From NCBI GenBank assembly GCA_002711995.1, contig PASN01000005.1, positions 1 to 64,000 of the forward strand: 64,000 bases of DNA. Reading direction: 5' to 3'. The notes under the pieces are model-generated. The model searched no databases, had not been told where the DNA came from, and saw only the letters and a list, made by a program, of their open reading frames with translations. The translations under genes were made by a program, and so were the position numbers. Source of the DNA: Halobacteriovoraceae bacterium. Its GTDB lineage: Bacteria; Bdellovibrionota; Bacteriovoracia; Bacteriovoracales; Bacteriovoracaceae. Positions 32,953 to 41,551 of the stretch are shown here, piece by piece. Positions within the stretch are counted from its first letter, which is position 1. Each line of letters begins with the position of its first letter.

Positions 32953-33570
32953 ATGCTTGGTCCTATGGGGGCAGTGGTTATGAATGTCTTGAAAGTCATG
33001 ACCCCGTCTGAGATAGAGAGATATTCACAGGGCAGGGAAGCCGAAGAGGTTTCCAAAATTGCAGCAGGCGCGGAGTCTATAAGTTCCGGTGGCGCCGGTT
33101 CGTCATTTAATCCACAAAGTGAAAGTCACCATAAGAAAAAAGAACACCCCCCAAACGAGTCCTTAAATGATTCTAGTGAAGCTAAAATTATACCTATAAG
33201 GGAGCAGATGCCAATTCGGCCTCCGCCTAAAGCGCCTCCTCCTGATGAACCAAAATCCACAAAGGTTGAGCCTGAGAATGAGCTCGAAGGGATGGGTATC
33301 GTCTCTGGCGAGAAACAACATGCTATTAAAGAGGCGGCCAGCGCTCGGGAAAAGTCTAAGCAGGACTCTGCTACGATTTTTATCTTAAAAGAGAGGGAGA
33401 GGCTTAAAAAGAGTAAATCCAAGATGAATACCAGCGAGGCTTTTAGGACCTATGCGGAAAGTTCAAACTTGGAGTTTTATAAACCTGAGATCGAAGTTGA
33501 TCTTGATGATCCCGATAAGGAAGAAGCGATAGGTTCTAGAGGCATTTTAATAAATAAAAAGCACTATTAA
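32953..33570 (+). CDS. Hypothetical, largely disordered charged protein
   Basis: 205 residues, no signal peptide. The N-terminus MLGPMGAVVMNVLKVMTPSEIERYSQG may form a helix. The rest is low-complexity: Ser-rich at 45-60, Pro-rich (RPPPKAPPPDEP) at about 90-100, and Lys/Glu-rich towards the end. AAAAGGAG precedes the ATG. I recognise no family; it may be an adaptor or flexible linker protein. Its TAA interlocks with the stop of the convergent AstA-like gene. Confidence 0.65.
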   Translation: MLGPMGAVVMNVLKVMTPSEIERYSQGREAEEVSKIAAGAESISSGGAGSSFNPQSESHHKKKEHPPNESLNDSSEAKIIPIREQMPIRPPPKAPPPDEPKSTKVEPENELEGMGIVSGEKQHAIKEAASAREKSKQDSATIFILKERERLKKSKSKMNTSEAFRTYAESSNLEFYKPEIEVDLDDPDKEEAIGSRGILINKKHY

Positions 33571-34583
33571 AGCTCAATCGCGTGAAGTCTTCCTTTAGAG
33601 TTTGAGGTTAATTCATTTTTATAATCAGGAGTAAGGTAGAGAGCATCCTCTCTATCTACTCCTTCTACAAGCTGTGCTGCAAAGTCATATTCATTGCTTT
33701 TAAGCTCTAGCAGGTAAGGCCTTGCGTTTTCAAGCTTATCAGAGAATTTTGTTTCTTTTAAAACTCGGTTTTTTATAGGTTTTATTTCCTTTAAGTCACA
33801 TCTGTAGTGTGGACCTCCATCAAATGGATCCACTTCATTTATATATTTAAAGCCCACTTTCTCTAACATCGCTTTCACTGGAAGTGTGTCATTTCCAACT
33901 TTTCCAACAGCGTTTCGAGCTTCCATTGGAAGAAGAGTCATATAAATGTTCTCTGAAGGAAAAAGGTTTAGAATAAACTCTTTATTGTTTCTACTTAGAA
34001 TGTCAGCTTCATCGTACTCCATACTCATAAACTTCCGGCCTATTGCCTCCCAAAGGGGTGCCTTGCCTTCTTGATCGAATGGAGGCATGAGTTCAGAATG
34101 AATTTCTTTTTTAAATCTTTTTGGGTGAATGGCCATGTATAAGAATCGCACAAAGGAGATTTGTTTTCCTAGCTTCTCGCCCGTTCCTCTATATTCTGGG
34201 TGTATAACCAGTCCGCCAATCTCGGTAGGCCCGTCCGTATCAAGGCCAAGCTTTAATTTACCGTGAGTGAAGCCTGTATTGATTGTTTCAGAGTACTTTC
34301 TCTCTTGTGACACTCTTAGAAAGAAGTGTGGTTCATCCTCTGTTCCGTGTTGAGCGTGAATCATGGACACGCCCACTACTTTTTTTGATTTATAGTCTTC
34401 AAGCACAAAAATATAATAATTCTCGGAAAGATCTTTGCTTGGGGATTTGAAGCTTTTTTCTGATTTTACGATCTTTTGTTCAATAAGTTTTTTGTTGTGA
34501 GGTAGGTTTATAAATGTAACTTTAGAACTTAGCTCATACAGGTCTTCTAAATCATTAAGAGTTGCATTTCTTAAAAGGTACAT
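33567..34583 (-). CDS. astA: Arginine N-succinyltransferase (AstA)-family protein
   Basis: GNAT-fold acyltransferase that in characterised AstA enzymes transfers a succinyl group from succinyl-CoA to arginine. 338 residues, near the usual 340. Matching blocks are RNATLNDLEDLYEL at the N-terminus, EIGGLVIHPEYRGTGEKLGKQISFVRFLYMA, KAPLWEAIGRKFMSMEYDEAD, LLPMEARNAVGKVG and EVDPFDGGPHYR. No other ast genes are adjacent, so an arginine-degradation role is unproven and another acyl substrate is possible. It overlaps the upstream gene by one base. Confidence 0.78.
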   Translation of the reverse strand: MYLLRNATLNDLEDLYELSSKVTFINLPHNKKLIEQKIVKSEKSFKSPSKDLSENYYIFVLEDYKSKKVVGVSMIHAQHGTEDEPHFFLRVSQERKYSETINTGFTHGKLKLGLDTDGPTEIGGLVIHPEYRGTGEKLGKQISFVRFLYMAIHPKRFKKEIHSELMPPFDQEGKAPLWEAIGRKFMSMEYDEADILSRNNKEFILNLFPSENIYMTLLPMEARNAVGKVGNDTLPVKAMLEKVGFKYINEVDPFDGGPHYRCDLKEIKPIKNRVLKETKFSDKLENARPYLLELKSNEYDFAAQLVEGVDREDALYLTPDYKNELTSNSKGRLHAIEL

Positions 34584-35326
34584 TAGAGATCCTCCAACTT
34601 TTTCACTCTATTGGCGATATCGATGACTTGGTAGTCAAAAATACTTATAGGCAGACATAATAGAGTGTGGTCACTCTTAAAGTTTAAGTTGTCTACGAAT
34701 AGTCCTTGCTGCAAAAAATTCTCCTTAGAAACCTTTTTGGAAACACGAATGTAAAGTCCTTTGGCCTGAACACCTTCTGAAACTAATTGGTCTTCGATAT
34801 CAGCTATTCTTCCTTTGCCCTTATTCAAAGCTATGTGAAAATAGAACTCCAAAAAATCATAAAGGCCAGGCGCTTCCTTCACCTCTTTAAATGAGTCCAA
34901 CGATTTTTCTGTGTTTGCAATCGCCAAAGAAAACTCCCTGCTCCATGGCAGAAGCTTTGTCTTGCTTGGCATAGAATCAAAAAGGGCCTCTTTATTGGTG
35001 TACCAGATATCTTCTAGATGGTGCGAAGGGTCGTTTTTAATAACTCTAACTGCCAAGTCCTCAAAAATGGGATGATTTTTAAAGTCCTTATCAGATGCAA
35101 TGTCTTCTAGCTTGGATGCCACAAGAATTGGATGGTTGAGAGGTAGGGCTCCTTTGGAGCTTGGAAGTCTCAAATCATAGCCAAATGTGTTGTTTTCAAA
35201 TTTGATTATTGGCCCATGCCCGTCAATTATGTTTTGATTGGTTATTGAATCAACGCTTTTTTTCGCAAGCGGTGCCTTCTCAACAAGAGTTTGGGTGAAT
35301 ATGTCTTTTTTATTTAAGCTTTTCAC
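34583..35326 (-). CDS. Hypothetical protein, operon partner of the AstA-like gene
   Basis: 247 residues, no signal peptide or membrane segment. Motifs such as NHPILVASKLEDI and LLPWSREFSLAIANTEKSL give no family I recognise. It overlaps the AstA-like gene by one base, so the two are translationally coupled and probably act in one pathway. Upstream, 77 bases separate it from the divergent TPR-SH3 gene. Confidence 0.68.
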   Translation of the reverse strand: MKSLNKKDIFTQTLVEKAPLAKKSVDSITNQNIIDGHGPIIKFENNTFGYDLRLPSSKGALPLNHPILVASKLEDIASDKDFKNHPIFEDLAVRVIKNDPSHHLEDIWYTNKEALFDSMPSKTKLLPWSREFSLAIANTEKSLDSFKEVKEAPGLYDFLEFYFHIALNKGKGRIADIEDQLVSEGVQAKGLYIRVSKKVSKENFLQQGLFVDNLNFKSDHTLLCLPISIFDYQVIDIANRVKKLEDL

Positions 35327-35403
35327 TAATTTATCCTTCCTTGATTTATACCCGAGGTTGATAATAAAATCTATAAACAGATCTATCCAGAATACGGAAC
35401 GCT

Positions 35404-36045
35404 ATGGAAGTACAACTAAAATACAAGTCCTTGTTTGAAAAAGGTAAGCATACTGAGGCCATTCAGCTTCTTATGAAACAAAAAGATCAATTTGATCCAG
35501 CGATTTATCATTATAACCTTGGTGTGAACCTTGCTTTTGTTAATGAACTTCCTCTTTCAAGATATCATTTGGAAAAGGCACAGAATTTGGGCTTTAAATC
35601 AATAAAAAGTCAGGCAAGCCTTGAAAAAGTCAAAGATGACCTTGGTGTGATTGGAGTGGAGGACAAGTCTTCCTTTAGTGAGCATGTTGTTTCATATAGT
35701 CTGGATGCCTCAATCGCCACGGGAGTGAATATATCTCTAGTTTTACTTCTGTTGTTTTTGATAAAACTTAAATCAATCAGCAAAACTTGGCTGAAAATCA
35801 TAATACCTCTAGTTTGTTTCCTTCCGTTATTGGGACAGTATTACATTCAAAGAAACTTTAACCACGCGATCGCTCTTGAAAAGCTTGAAGTTTTAAGAGG
35901 TCCATCAACAATCTTTGAACAAACCCAAGAAGTAATTCCTGGTATGAGCTTCATAACGTCAGGAATCGCTGGAGAATGGACTTACATCTATTCTCCAAGC
36001 TCCCATAGAGGTTGGATTAAGAATAAAGGATACCTTGAACTATGA
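35404..36045 (+). CDS. TPR protein with membrane hairpin and SH3-like domain (BatE-like layout)
   Basis: 213 residues. Two TPR-like helix pairs at the N-terminus (LFEKGKHTEAIQLLMKQKDQFDPAIYHYNLGVNLAF), two membrane segments (about 100-118 and 125-145), and a C-terminal SH3-like domain (VLRGPSTIFEQ, GEWTYIYSPSSHRGWIKNKGYLEL). This resembles BatE of aerotolerance operons, but no MoxR, BatA or BatB is nearby. It overlaps the next gene by four bases (ATGA). Confidence 0.65.
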   Translation: MEVQLKYKSLFEKGKHTEAIQLLMKQKDQFDPAIYHYNLGVNLAFVNELPLSRYHLEKAQNLGFKSIKSQASLEKVKDDLGVIGVEDKSSFSEHVVSYSLDASIATGVNISLVLLLLFLIKLKSISKTWLKIIIPLVCFLPLLGQYYIQRNFNHAIALEKLEVLRGPSTIFEQTQEVIPGMSFITSGIAGEWTYIYSPSSHRGWIKNKGYLEL

Positions 36046-36659
36046 GCTACGAGAGTGAAATAAAGGATAAGACGGGAAAGGATTCTTTTAGAAACGATAG
36101 GCTGAACATTCCTGTTCTTAAGTACTTTTGGCAAGCAAGCCCATTGTCAGGGACTAGGAGCAAAGGCGTCCACAACTTCTTAAGGAAAGTGAGCGTTCTG
36201 GATAACTTCACGGACTATGAGCTGAGAAGGTTTTCCAAATTTTTACATCTACGAAACTTCCACCCTGGTGAGAAAGTGTTTCTAGAAGGCTCAGGTGGTT
36301 TTGGCTTTTATTTAATCTACTCTGGTAATGTTGATATCAAGTCTGGAGTGAGCACTGGTGGGGAAGATCAGTTGATCACAACTCTTGGCGAGGGCGAATA
36401 CTTTGGTGAGTTGGCCCTTTTGGAAGAGAGAAGTGTGAGAAATGCCACTGCTCAAGCTAAAAACCAAGTTACACTTCTTGCCTTTTTTAAGCCTGACCTG
36501 GATGAATTAACCGAAAGATATCCCGTAGTTGCATCAAAGCTTCTGCGCTCTGTGTCGCTTATTGTGTCGAGGCGGTTTAAGGCCGTTGCAAGTGAACTCA
36601 AAATGCTAAAAGAAAAGCTAAAGGTTGTGGAAAGTGGATCAAAGCAAGAAGCTAAATAA
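36042..36659 (+). CDS. Cyclic nucleotide-binding domain protein
   Basis: 205 residues, soluble. The cNMP-binding beta-barrel spans about 50-165 with the phosphate-binding cassette YFGELALLEERSVRNATAQA, close to canonical FGELALL..RxA, so ligand binding is plausible. No HTH follows the barrel; the C-terminus is helical, so it is not a CRP-type DNA binder but possibly a ligand-responsive subunit. It overlaps the TPR-SH3 gene by 4 bases and the AI-2E-family gene by up to 35, so all three are coupled. Confidence 0.78.
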   Translation: MSYESEIKDKTGKDSFRNDRLNIPVLKYFWQASPLSGTRSKGVHNFLRKVSVLDNFTDYELRRFSKFLHLRNFHPGEKVFLEGSGGFGFYLIYSGNVDIKSGVSTGGEDQLITTLGEGEYFGELALLEERSVRNATAQAKNQVTLLAFFKPDLDELTERYPVVASKLLRSVSLIVSRRFKAVASELKMLKEKLKVVESGSKQEAK

Positions 36660-37680
36660 CAGGCTCTTAAAAAACATATTTTTCTTCACAATAACAGCGA
36701 CTATGGCCGTGGTTCTATTTGCTTTGCCAAGGATTTTTATCCCATTTGGGATTGCCTATATTCTGTCGCTTATGGTTAGACCTTTGGTAAATGTTTTTTA
36801 TAGCTCTAATATTCAAAAGAAAACTTTTGCAGTTCTTTTAACGGTACTCTTTATTTTTGCCTTTATTTATCCTGTTGTAAGCGGAGTAAGCTCAATAGGG
36901 GAAGAGGCGCACAAGCTTGAGTTTTACCTTCCTAGAGCGGAATCTTATTTAAGGCAGCAGTATCTCGAGTTTAAGGACATGGTATTTCAAAGACTTAACT
37001 ATGAAATAAAAATGAATCCTGTGGATGAATTGGTTCGCATAGGACAAGAGTACACCCAATCACTATTTGTTTATCTCCCAAAGCTTTTAGGCTCATTGCT
37101 TGAGTGGGGACTTATAATTCCATTATTTCTAATTTTCATCTTAAAAGACGGAAGGAAGCTTAGATTCAGCTATATAAAAATCATTCCCAATCATATGGTT
37201 GAAAAGACGTATTACTTCTTTCATCAGTTCAACACAAAATTTGGTGATTACATATTTGCTAAGTTTGTTGAGGCCGCAATTGTGGGGACGGTTATCACTA
37301 CCGGTCTTTTAATAATCGAATTTCCCTTTGCATTGTTGCTTGGTCTTTTTGCAGCTATTACAAATATTTTACCTTACATTGGCCCCTTGCTGGGATTTGT
37401 ACCGGCCTTAATTGTAGGCCTGGTTGATCAGAGCCCGGCCCTGGGTCAGATGACCCTTCTGTATTTAATTGCAAATATTATTGATTTAGCATTGGTGTTT
37501 CCTATATTAGTTTCGAAGATTGTAAACCTCCATCCCCTGGTGGTTGTGGTGAGCGTCATTCTAGGCTCACAGGTTGCGGGCATCGTAGGAATGATTGTGT
37601 CCATACCTCTTGCTGCCTTTCTAAAGCTTTTCTTCGTTGAGATCTACAACGAGCTCTATGCCAATCCCACACTGAAATGA
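36625..37680 (+). CDS. AI-2E family (PerM-like) transporter
   Basis: 351 residues with about seven to eight membrane segments and the family's pattern of N-terminal hydrophobic pairs (MAVVLFALPRIFIPFGIAYILSLMVRPLV), a soluble mid-section (about 90-150), and LLGLFAAITNILPYIGPLLGFVPALIVGL. Members export AI-2, indole or ions; the substrate is unknown. The start is uncertain: TTG as marked, or GTG three codons later. It precedes the BamD gene by 39 bases, so envelope-related co-expression is possible. Confidence 0.82.
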   Translation: MWKVDQSKKLNNRLLKNIFFFTITATMAVVLFALPRIFIPFGIAYILSLMVRPLVNVFYSSNIQKKTFAVLLTVLFIFAFIYPVVSGVSSIGEEAHKLEFYLPRAESYLRQQYLEFKDMVFQRLNYEIKMNPVDELVRIGQEYTQSLFVYLPKLLGSLLEWGLIIPLFLIFILKDGRKLRFSYIKIIPNHMVEKTYYFFHQFNTKFGDYIFAKFVEAAIVGTVITTGLLIIEFPFALLLGLFAAITNILPYIGPLLGFVPALIVGLVDQSPALGQMTLLYLIANIIDLALVFPILVSKIVNLHPLVVVVSVILGSQVAGIVGMIVSIPLAAFLKLFFVEIYNELYANPTLK

Positions 37681-37719
37681 CTTTGACTCATTCATGCTAA
37701 AAGTGATATTTATGACTCT

Positions 37720-38463
37720 ATGAAATTCTTATCACTTATCATTGTGGCCTTAATGATGGCCTGTTCCACTGAGAAGCCAAAAGGCAAAACCGAAGCGGAA
37801 GTTTTATACAAAGAGGCCAAATCCATGATGGAAGATGGCCGCTATTTATTGGCAACTGAAAAGCTAAATCAGCTCAAAAATCAATATCCTTATAGTTTCT
37901 ACGCCACTCCATCCGAGCTGATGCTTGCGGATATTCTATATAAGCAAGAAAACTATGTTGAGGCAGCTGCTTCTTATTTGCTTTTTAGAGAGTTTCACCC
38001 AAAGCATGAAAGAATCTCTTACGTTATCTATAAAATTGCGGAGTCTTACTATCAGCAGATACCTGACACTTACGACAGAGACCTTCAGCCTGCCTTTGAG
38101 GCCATAAAGTATTACAAGGACCTACTGTTAAGGTTTCCAAGCTCAAGCTATGCAAAGCAGGCAAAGTCTAAAATTAAAGAAGCTCAAGAAATGATAAGAC
38201 TTAAAGAGAAGTACATCGCAGACTTCTACTATAAAACTGAAGTTTATGATGCCGCTAGATGGAGATATCTTCATATACTTGAGAACTTCCAGGACAAAGA
38301 CCTGGTAAATCACGCAATGAAAAGAGTTATCCTAAGCTCTTACAATCTGAAAGAGTACGATAAGTGCGGACTTTACGGAAAGAGATTTGAAGAGATTGTT
38401 TCTAAAAAAGACTCTGAAATCGCTTCTGTAATCAAAACCTGCATAAAAAAATTAAATAATTAG
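37720..38463 (+). CDS. bamD: Outer-membrane assembly lipoprotein BamD
   Basis: 247 residues. The signal peptide has lipobox MACS, with the lipidated Cys near residue 15. The mature part consists of about five TPR-like repeats (AEVLYKEAKSMMEDGRYLLATEKLNQLKNQYPYSFYA, then ADILYKQENYVEAAASYLLFREFHP) in the usual BamD arrangement. BamD is the TPR lipoprotein of the BAM complex that inserts beta-barrel proteins in the outer membrane. It is followed by a TPR gene, and lspA and lgt elsewhere in the window process it. Confidence 0.83.
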   Translation: MKFLSLIIVALMMACSTEKPKGKTEAEVLYKEAKSMMEDGRYLLATEKLNQLKNQYPYSFYATPSELMLADILYKQENYVEAAASYLLFREFHPKHERISYVIYKIAESYYQQIPDTYDRDLQPAFEAIKYYKDLLLRFPSSSYAKQAKSKIKEAQEMIRLKEKYIADFYYKTEVYDAARWRYLHILENFQDKDLVNHAMKRVILSSYNLKEYDKCGLYGKRFEEIVSKKDSEIASVIKTCIKKLNN

Positions 38464-38477
38464 TCAAAGAGGGCAAC

Positions 38478-39206
38478 TTGGAAAATAAAAGAGAAGAGCA
38501 ACTGCTGTCTCAAGGCAAAGAAATGTTTCAAAAGAATGCTTTGTCCAAAGCTCAAAAGTATTTTGAGGAAGCATTGGAAATCAATCCTAACTGCACAGAT
38601 GCATACTTTTTCATTGGCAATATCTTTCATATAAAGGGTCAGCTTGGCAAAGCGGTAAAGGCCTTCAATAAAGTTGTAGAGCTTGATCCTAACCACACGG
38701 ACGCAGCAATCAGTCTTTCAGTAATCCTAAATGACATTGGAAAGTACGAGCAAGCAAAGGACATCTTTGAAAAGGCCAATGACAAGGTCAAAAAAGAATC
38801 CACTGGCGTTCAGGATCCCCATATAAATAAGAAGTTTGCTCAAAAACACTATGAAATTGCAGAAATGTACTTTTCTTACAATCGCTATGACGAGTCCCTT
38901 TTTGAATATGACAAGGCCAGCAAGCTTGATCCAGACAACCTTGAAACCAGCATTAAGATCGCTAAGGTTTACTCTAAGAAGGGCTATGTTTCAAAGGCCA
39001 TAGAAGTGCTAAGAAAGCTTAAAAATGAAAATCCTTCATACACTCCAGCAAGAGTTGCTTTAGGCCTTCTTCACTACGGCACAGGAAACGTGCTGGAGGC
39101 CCAAACAGAGTGGCAAAATGCATTGGATAAGGATCCTGCAAATGAAGAGCTTCAGATGTATTTAAATCTGTCTAAAAGCGCTACTGAAACCAACCTAACT
39201 ACCTAA
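38478..39206 (+). CDS. TPR-repeat protein
   Basis: 242 residues of tetratricopeptide repeats without signal peptide: at least five units, such as FEEALEINPNCTDAYFFIGNIFHIKGQLGKAVKAF and YDKASKLDPDNLETSIKIAKVYSKKGYVSKAIEVL. It begins at TTG, with GAGGG upstream. Fourteen bases after bamD, so co-transcribed. The role is unknown; such proteins are scaffolds for complexes. The 175 bases that follow show nothing else I can support. Confidence 0.75.
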   Translation: MENKREEQLLSQGKEMFQKNALSKAQKYFEEALEINPNCTDAYFFIGNIFHIKGQLGKAVKAFNKVVELDPNHTDAAISLSVILNDIGKYEQAKDIFEKANDKVKKESTGVQDPHINKKFAQKHYEIAEMYFSYNRYDESLFEYDKASKLDPDNLETSIKIAKVYSKKGYVSKAIEVLRKLKNENPSYTPARVALGLLHYGTGNVLEAQTEWQNALDKDPANEELQMYLNLSKSATETNLTT

Positions 39207-39381
39207 ATAAGAATCTGACTATATAGAAGCAAAGAAAAGAGCTAGTAGGTATTAAAAAATGAATGCTTAACCGAACAATTTATCACAATCAACTTATGGA
39301 GTCCTGAAGTTGATGATTAAGCGTATCGTATTTAGGCACTTTCAATTCAAACTAAATCTGAAGGTTTAGAGTATTATAAAA

Positions 39382-40284
39382 TTAGTTGGGAGTACTTCTG
39401 GACTTAGATTTGGTAGACTTTGCTCTCTTAGAGGTATCACTCTTAAAAAAAGGTTCTAGCTTTGCACACTCAGCCAGTGTCGACTCCACTAAGTACATGC
39501 CCTTAAAACCTTCTTGTAAGAGGGTTGCCTTTTTATTTGTTGTGCCAAGCGTATTCATAGTCTCAACCTCATTGTTCCATACAACTATTGGGCTAAAATA
39601 CTCTTTAGACATCTCATAACCAGCTTTTTTTAATCGAGACATATCATTATTAGAAATATTTACATCTTCGGGAGATATTTTTTTACTTATATTTTGAAGA
39701 CGCTTGAATAAGTGGCTGAATACGCTTGAGCATTCCTGAACTTTTTTTATAGAAACACCTTTGTTTTCTCTATCATAAATTGGATCTGAGCTATTTCCAT
39801 CTCTTGTTATTTCGTTTTTAAATAACTCACAAAACCTTTTAGTATAGGTGATACAATTAACTCTCTCATCACTGATTGAGAATGGATGAGAATTAGCATG
39901 TAGGCTTTGCTCACACTTGGTTTTGCTAACAAGGTTACTTCCCTCAAATCTAGAAGTACTCAAAGTATTCTGGGTCCCAACATGCCAATCCTTTATTTGA
40001 AATTCATCAAGGACTTTCTGGTCTCCATTTTTTACTAAACTGATTTTGTAATGATTAGATTGATCGTATTTATAGGTGTTTACGATTTTTTTAGATAGAA
40101 CTTGTTTGCCATCTGTTTTATTAAGATCATATTGACGCTCAAAGTGATCATTATTCGGAATGGTTAAATCAAAATTTAACATTTGAACATGTGGATTATC
40201 AACTATCGGAGTTAAATCTTTAGCGCTTCCCCTAGCAATGATTATTAAATTTAATGTTATAATGAAGAAGACATAATTTTTCAT
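39382..40284 (-). CDS. Secreted protein of unknown function
   Basis: 300 residues from the ATG of MKNYVFFIIT, chosen because it starts a good signal peptide (cleavage near ARGSA). The longer frame reaching back to 40596 overlaps fliW in another frame. The mature part has several Cys and a Lys/Arg-rich C-terminal tail ending KSRSTPN. No family recognised. It lies downstream of fliW, behind a terminator, so it is probably separately transcribed. Confidence 0.68.
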   Translation of the reverse strand: MKNYVFFIITLNLIIIARGSAKDLTPIVDNPHVQMLNFDLTIPNNDHFERQYDLNKTDGKQVLSKKIVNTYKYDQSNHYKISLVKNGDQKVLDEFQIKDWHVGTQNTLSTSRFEGSNLVSKTKCEQSLHANSHPFSISDERVNCITYTKRFCELFKNEITRDGNSSDPIYDRENKGVSIKKVQECSSVFSHLFKRLQNISKKISPEDVNISNNDMSRLKKAGYEMSKEYFSPIVVWNNEVETMNTLGTTNKKATLLQEGFKGMYLVESTLAECAKLEPFFKSDTSKRAKSTKSKSRSTPN

Positions 40285-40341
40285 TACGGGCTTATCGTTC
40301 AAAAACGATATAGATTTAGGAATATTTATGCTTTTTTTTTT

Positions 40342-40368
40342 AAAAAGCCTCCAAGTTGGAGGCTTTTT
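40342..40368. terminator. Bidirectional terminator between fliW and the secreted-protein gene
   Basis: Stem AAAAAGCCTCC / GGAGGCTTTTT with loop AAGTT, with T5 on one side and A5 on the other, so it can terminate transcription in both directions. It closes the csrA-fliW unit. Confidence 0.85.
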
Positions 40369-40393
40369 AGTATGAGTTTGTGAGGTTTTAAAC

Positions 40394-40957
40394 TTAAGCT
40401 TCGTTTCTGTTTTCTCTTTTAGGAGAAACAGTCTTTTCAGTTGTTGTTTCCTGAGCAGTTGAAACTGCTTGAGGCTCAGACACTGTGGTTCTCTTTGAAT
40501 CATCAGAAGAGTAGGAAACGATATAGCTCTTAAGGTCTTTGTACATTTCGTACTTAACAGACAACTTGCTGTCTTGAAGAACGATCTGCTTAGCAACTTT
40601 CTTCTTGTTGTTGATTACAATTGGAGCCTTAAGGTTTGCTGACATTTCAGTAATGTTCGAAGGAATTGTTAGAATGCTATAGATCTTAGCATCAGACAAA
40701 GCCTCAAGATCTACGCTTGCCATGTCTGCAGGTAGAAGCTTTGCTACGTAATCTGGCTTGAAAATTTTTGGTTCGATAATAGGGAAGGCAATCTCAGAGT
40801 CTTCAATGGATTGCATCCAAAGAATAAGAGTGCTGTCACCTGGGTCTACTACGAAAAATTGCTTTAACTTTTCAAACCCTAAAACACCTTCTGAGAAAGT
40901 GATAATATCTTCTTTATTGACTTGCAGTTCACCAAATCTAGTTGTGTTAACCTTCAC
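40394..40957 (-). CDS. fliW: Flagellar assembly factor FliW
   Basis: 187 residues. The N-terminal 130 match FliW: KVNTTRFGELQVNKEDIITFSEGVLGFEKLKQFFVVDPGD, then SIEDSEIAFPIIEP and LTIPSNITEMSANLKAPIVIN. FliW binds flagellin and the regulator CsrA, releasing CsrA from flagellin mRNA control when flagellin is exported. A disordered C-terminal tail of about 50 residues (Ser, Thr, Lys, Glu) is longer than usual. csrA lies immediately upstream, the standard pairing. Confidence 0.93.
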   Translation of the reverse strand: MKVNTTRFGELQVNKEDIITFSEGVLGFEKLKQFFVVDPGDSTLILWMQSIEDSEIAFPIIEPKIFKPDYVAKLLPADMASVDLEALSDAKIYSILTIPSNITEMSANLKAPIVINNKKKVAKQIVLQDSKLSVKYEMYKDLKSYIVSYSSDDSKRTTVSEPQAVSTAQETTTEKTVSPKRENRNEA

Positions 40958-41043
40958 GTATCCCTCCGAATCAAATGCCAGGTAGTCTAATTCCTACCTT
41001 TTACGATGGTATCAGTCAATTATATTGATCCGCAAGCGGGAAA

Positions 41044-41274
41044 TTAATTCTTCTTCAAATCTTCGCTTAGACGCGAAAGGTCGGAAGGTGTTGATTTTGC
41101 AGCTTCAGTATTTTGGTCTTGGATGGCCTGATATACTTCTTCCCTGTGTATTTTTGTTTCTTTTGGAGCTTTGATGCCTAAACGAACTTGCTTGCCTTTG
41201 ATTTGTACAACGACAATTTTTATATGATCATCAATGGCTATGCTTTCTCCAAGCTTCCTTGTTAGAACTAGCAT
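41044..41274 (-). CDS. csrA: Carbon storage regulator CsrA
   Basis: RNA-binding post-transcriptional regulator, a dimer that blocks translation at GGA sites. 76 residues; the first 60 are canonical (MLVLTRKLGESIAIDDHI, VRLGIKAPKETKIHREEVY, with conserved Arg44-type residue in the RNA-binding patch). A 15-residue acidic C-terminal tail is extra. It precedes fliW by 86 bases and follows flgL, so it is placed to couple flagellin synthesis to flagellar assembly. Confidence 0.96.
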   Translation of the reverse strand: MLVLTRKLGESIAIDDHIKIVVVQIKGKQVRLGIKAPKETKIHREEVYQAIQDQNTEAAKSTPSDLSRLSEDLKKN

Positions 41275-41410
41275 TAGGTATTCCTCTTAACTAACTAAGT
41301 TGGTTTCCTTCAATTGGATGTTTGATATATTACCGCATTATTAAAAATGCAAGTTATTTATTAGCTCTTAGAGGGCTTATAGTAAAACTTACAGGGTAGT
41401 AGAAGTGGTT

Positions 41411-41473
41411 TCACAAGTGCGCCTTGTGACCCTCTAGAAGGATATTTTTGCCAAATAAGTCACTGTTATTTGG
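41411..41473. repeat. Two perfect inverted repeats in the flgL-csrA gap
   Basis: TCACAAG-N5-CTTGTGA (41411-41429) and CCAAATAA-N7-TTATTTGG (41451-41473) stand 21 bases apart in the 277-base region between flgL and csrA. Neither has a T-tract, so they may be operator sites or RNA structures in a flgL-csrA read-through message. Nothing else stands out in this gap except possible promoter hexamers before csrA (TTGCAT and TATATC, 17 bases apart on the leftward strand). Confidence 0.5.
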
Positions 41474-41551
41474 AAGCTGTTAACACGGTGCTTGTTTATG
41501 GCCTTTGTGCATAGCCGAAATATTCCAAATAATTTAAGTGAAAATTTAGCT

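Noticed and set aside
40285-40596. Upstream extension of the 300-residue secreted protein's frame into fliW
   Set aside because: It overlaps fliW in another frame and lacks a signal peptide; a good leader starts at the ATG at 40284.
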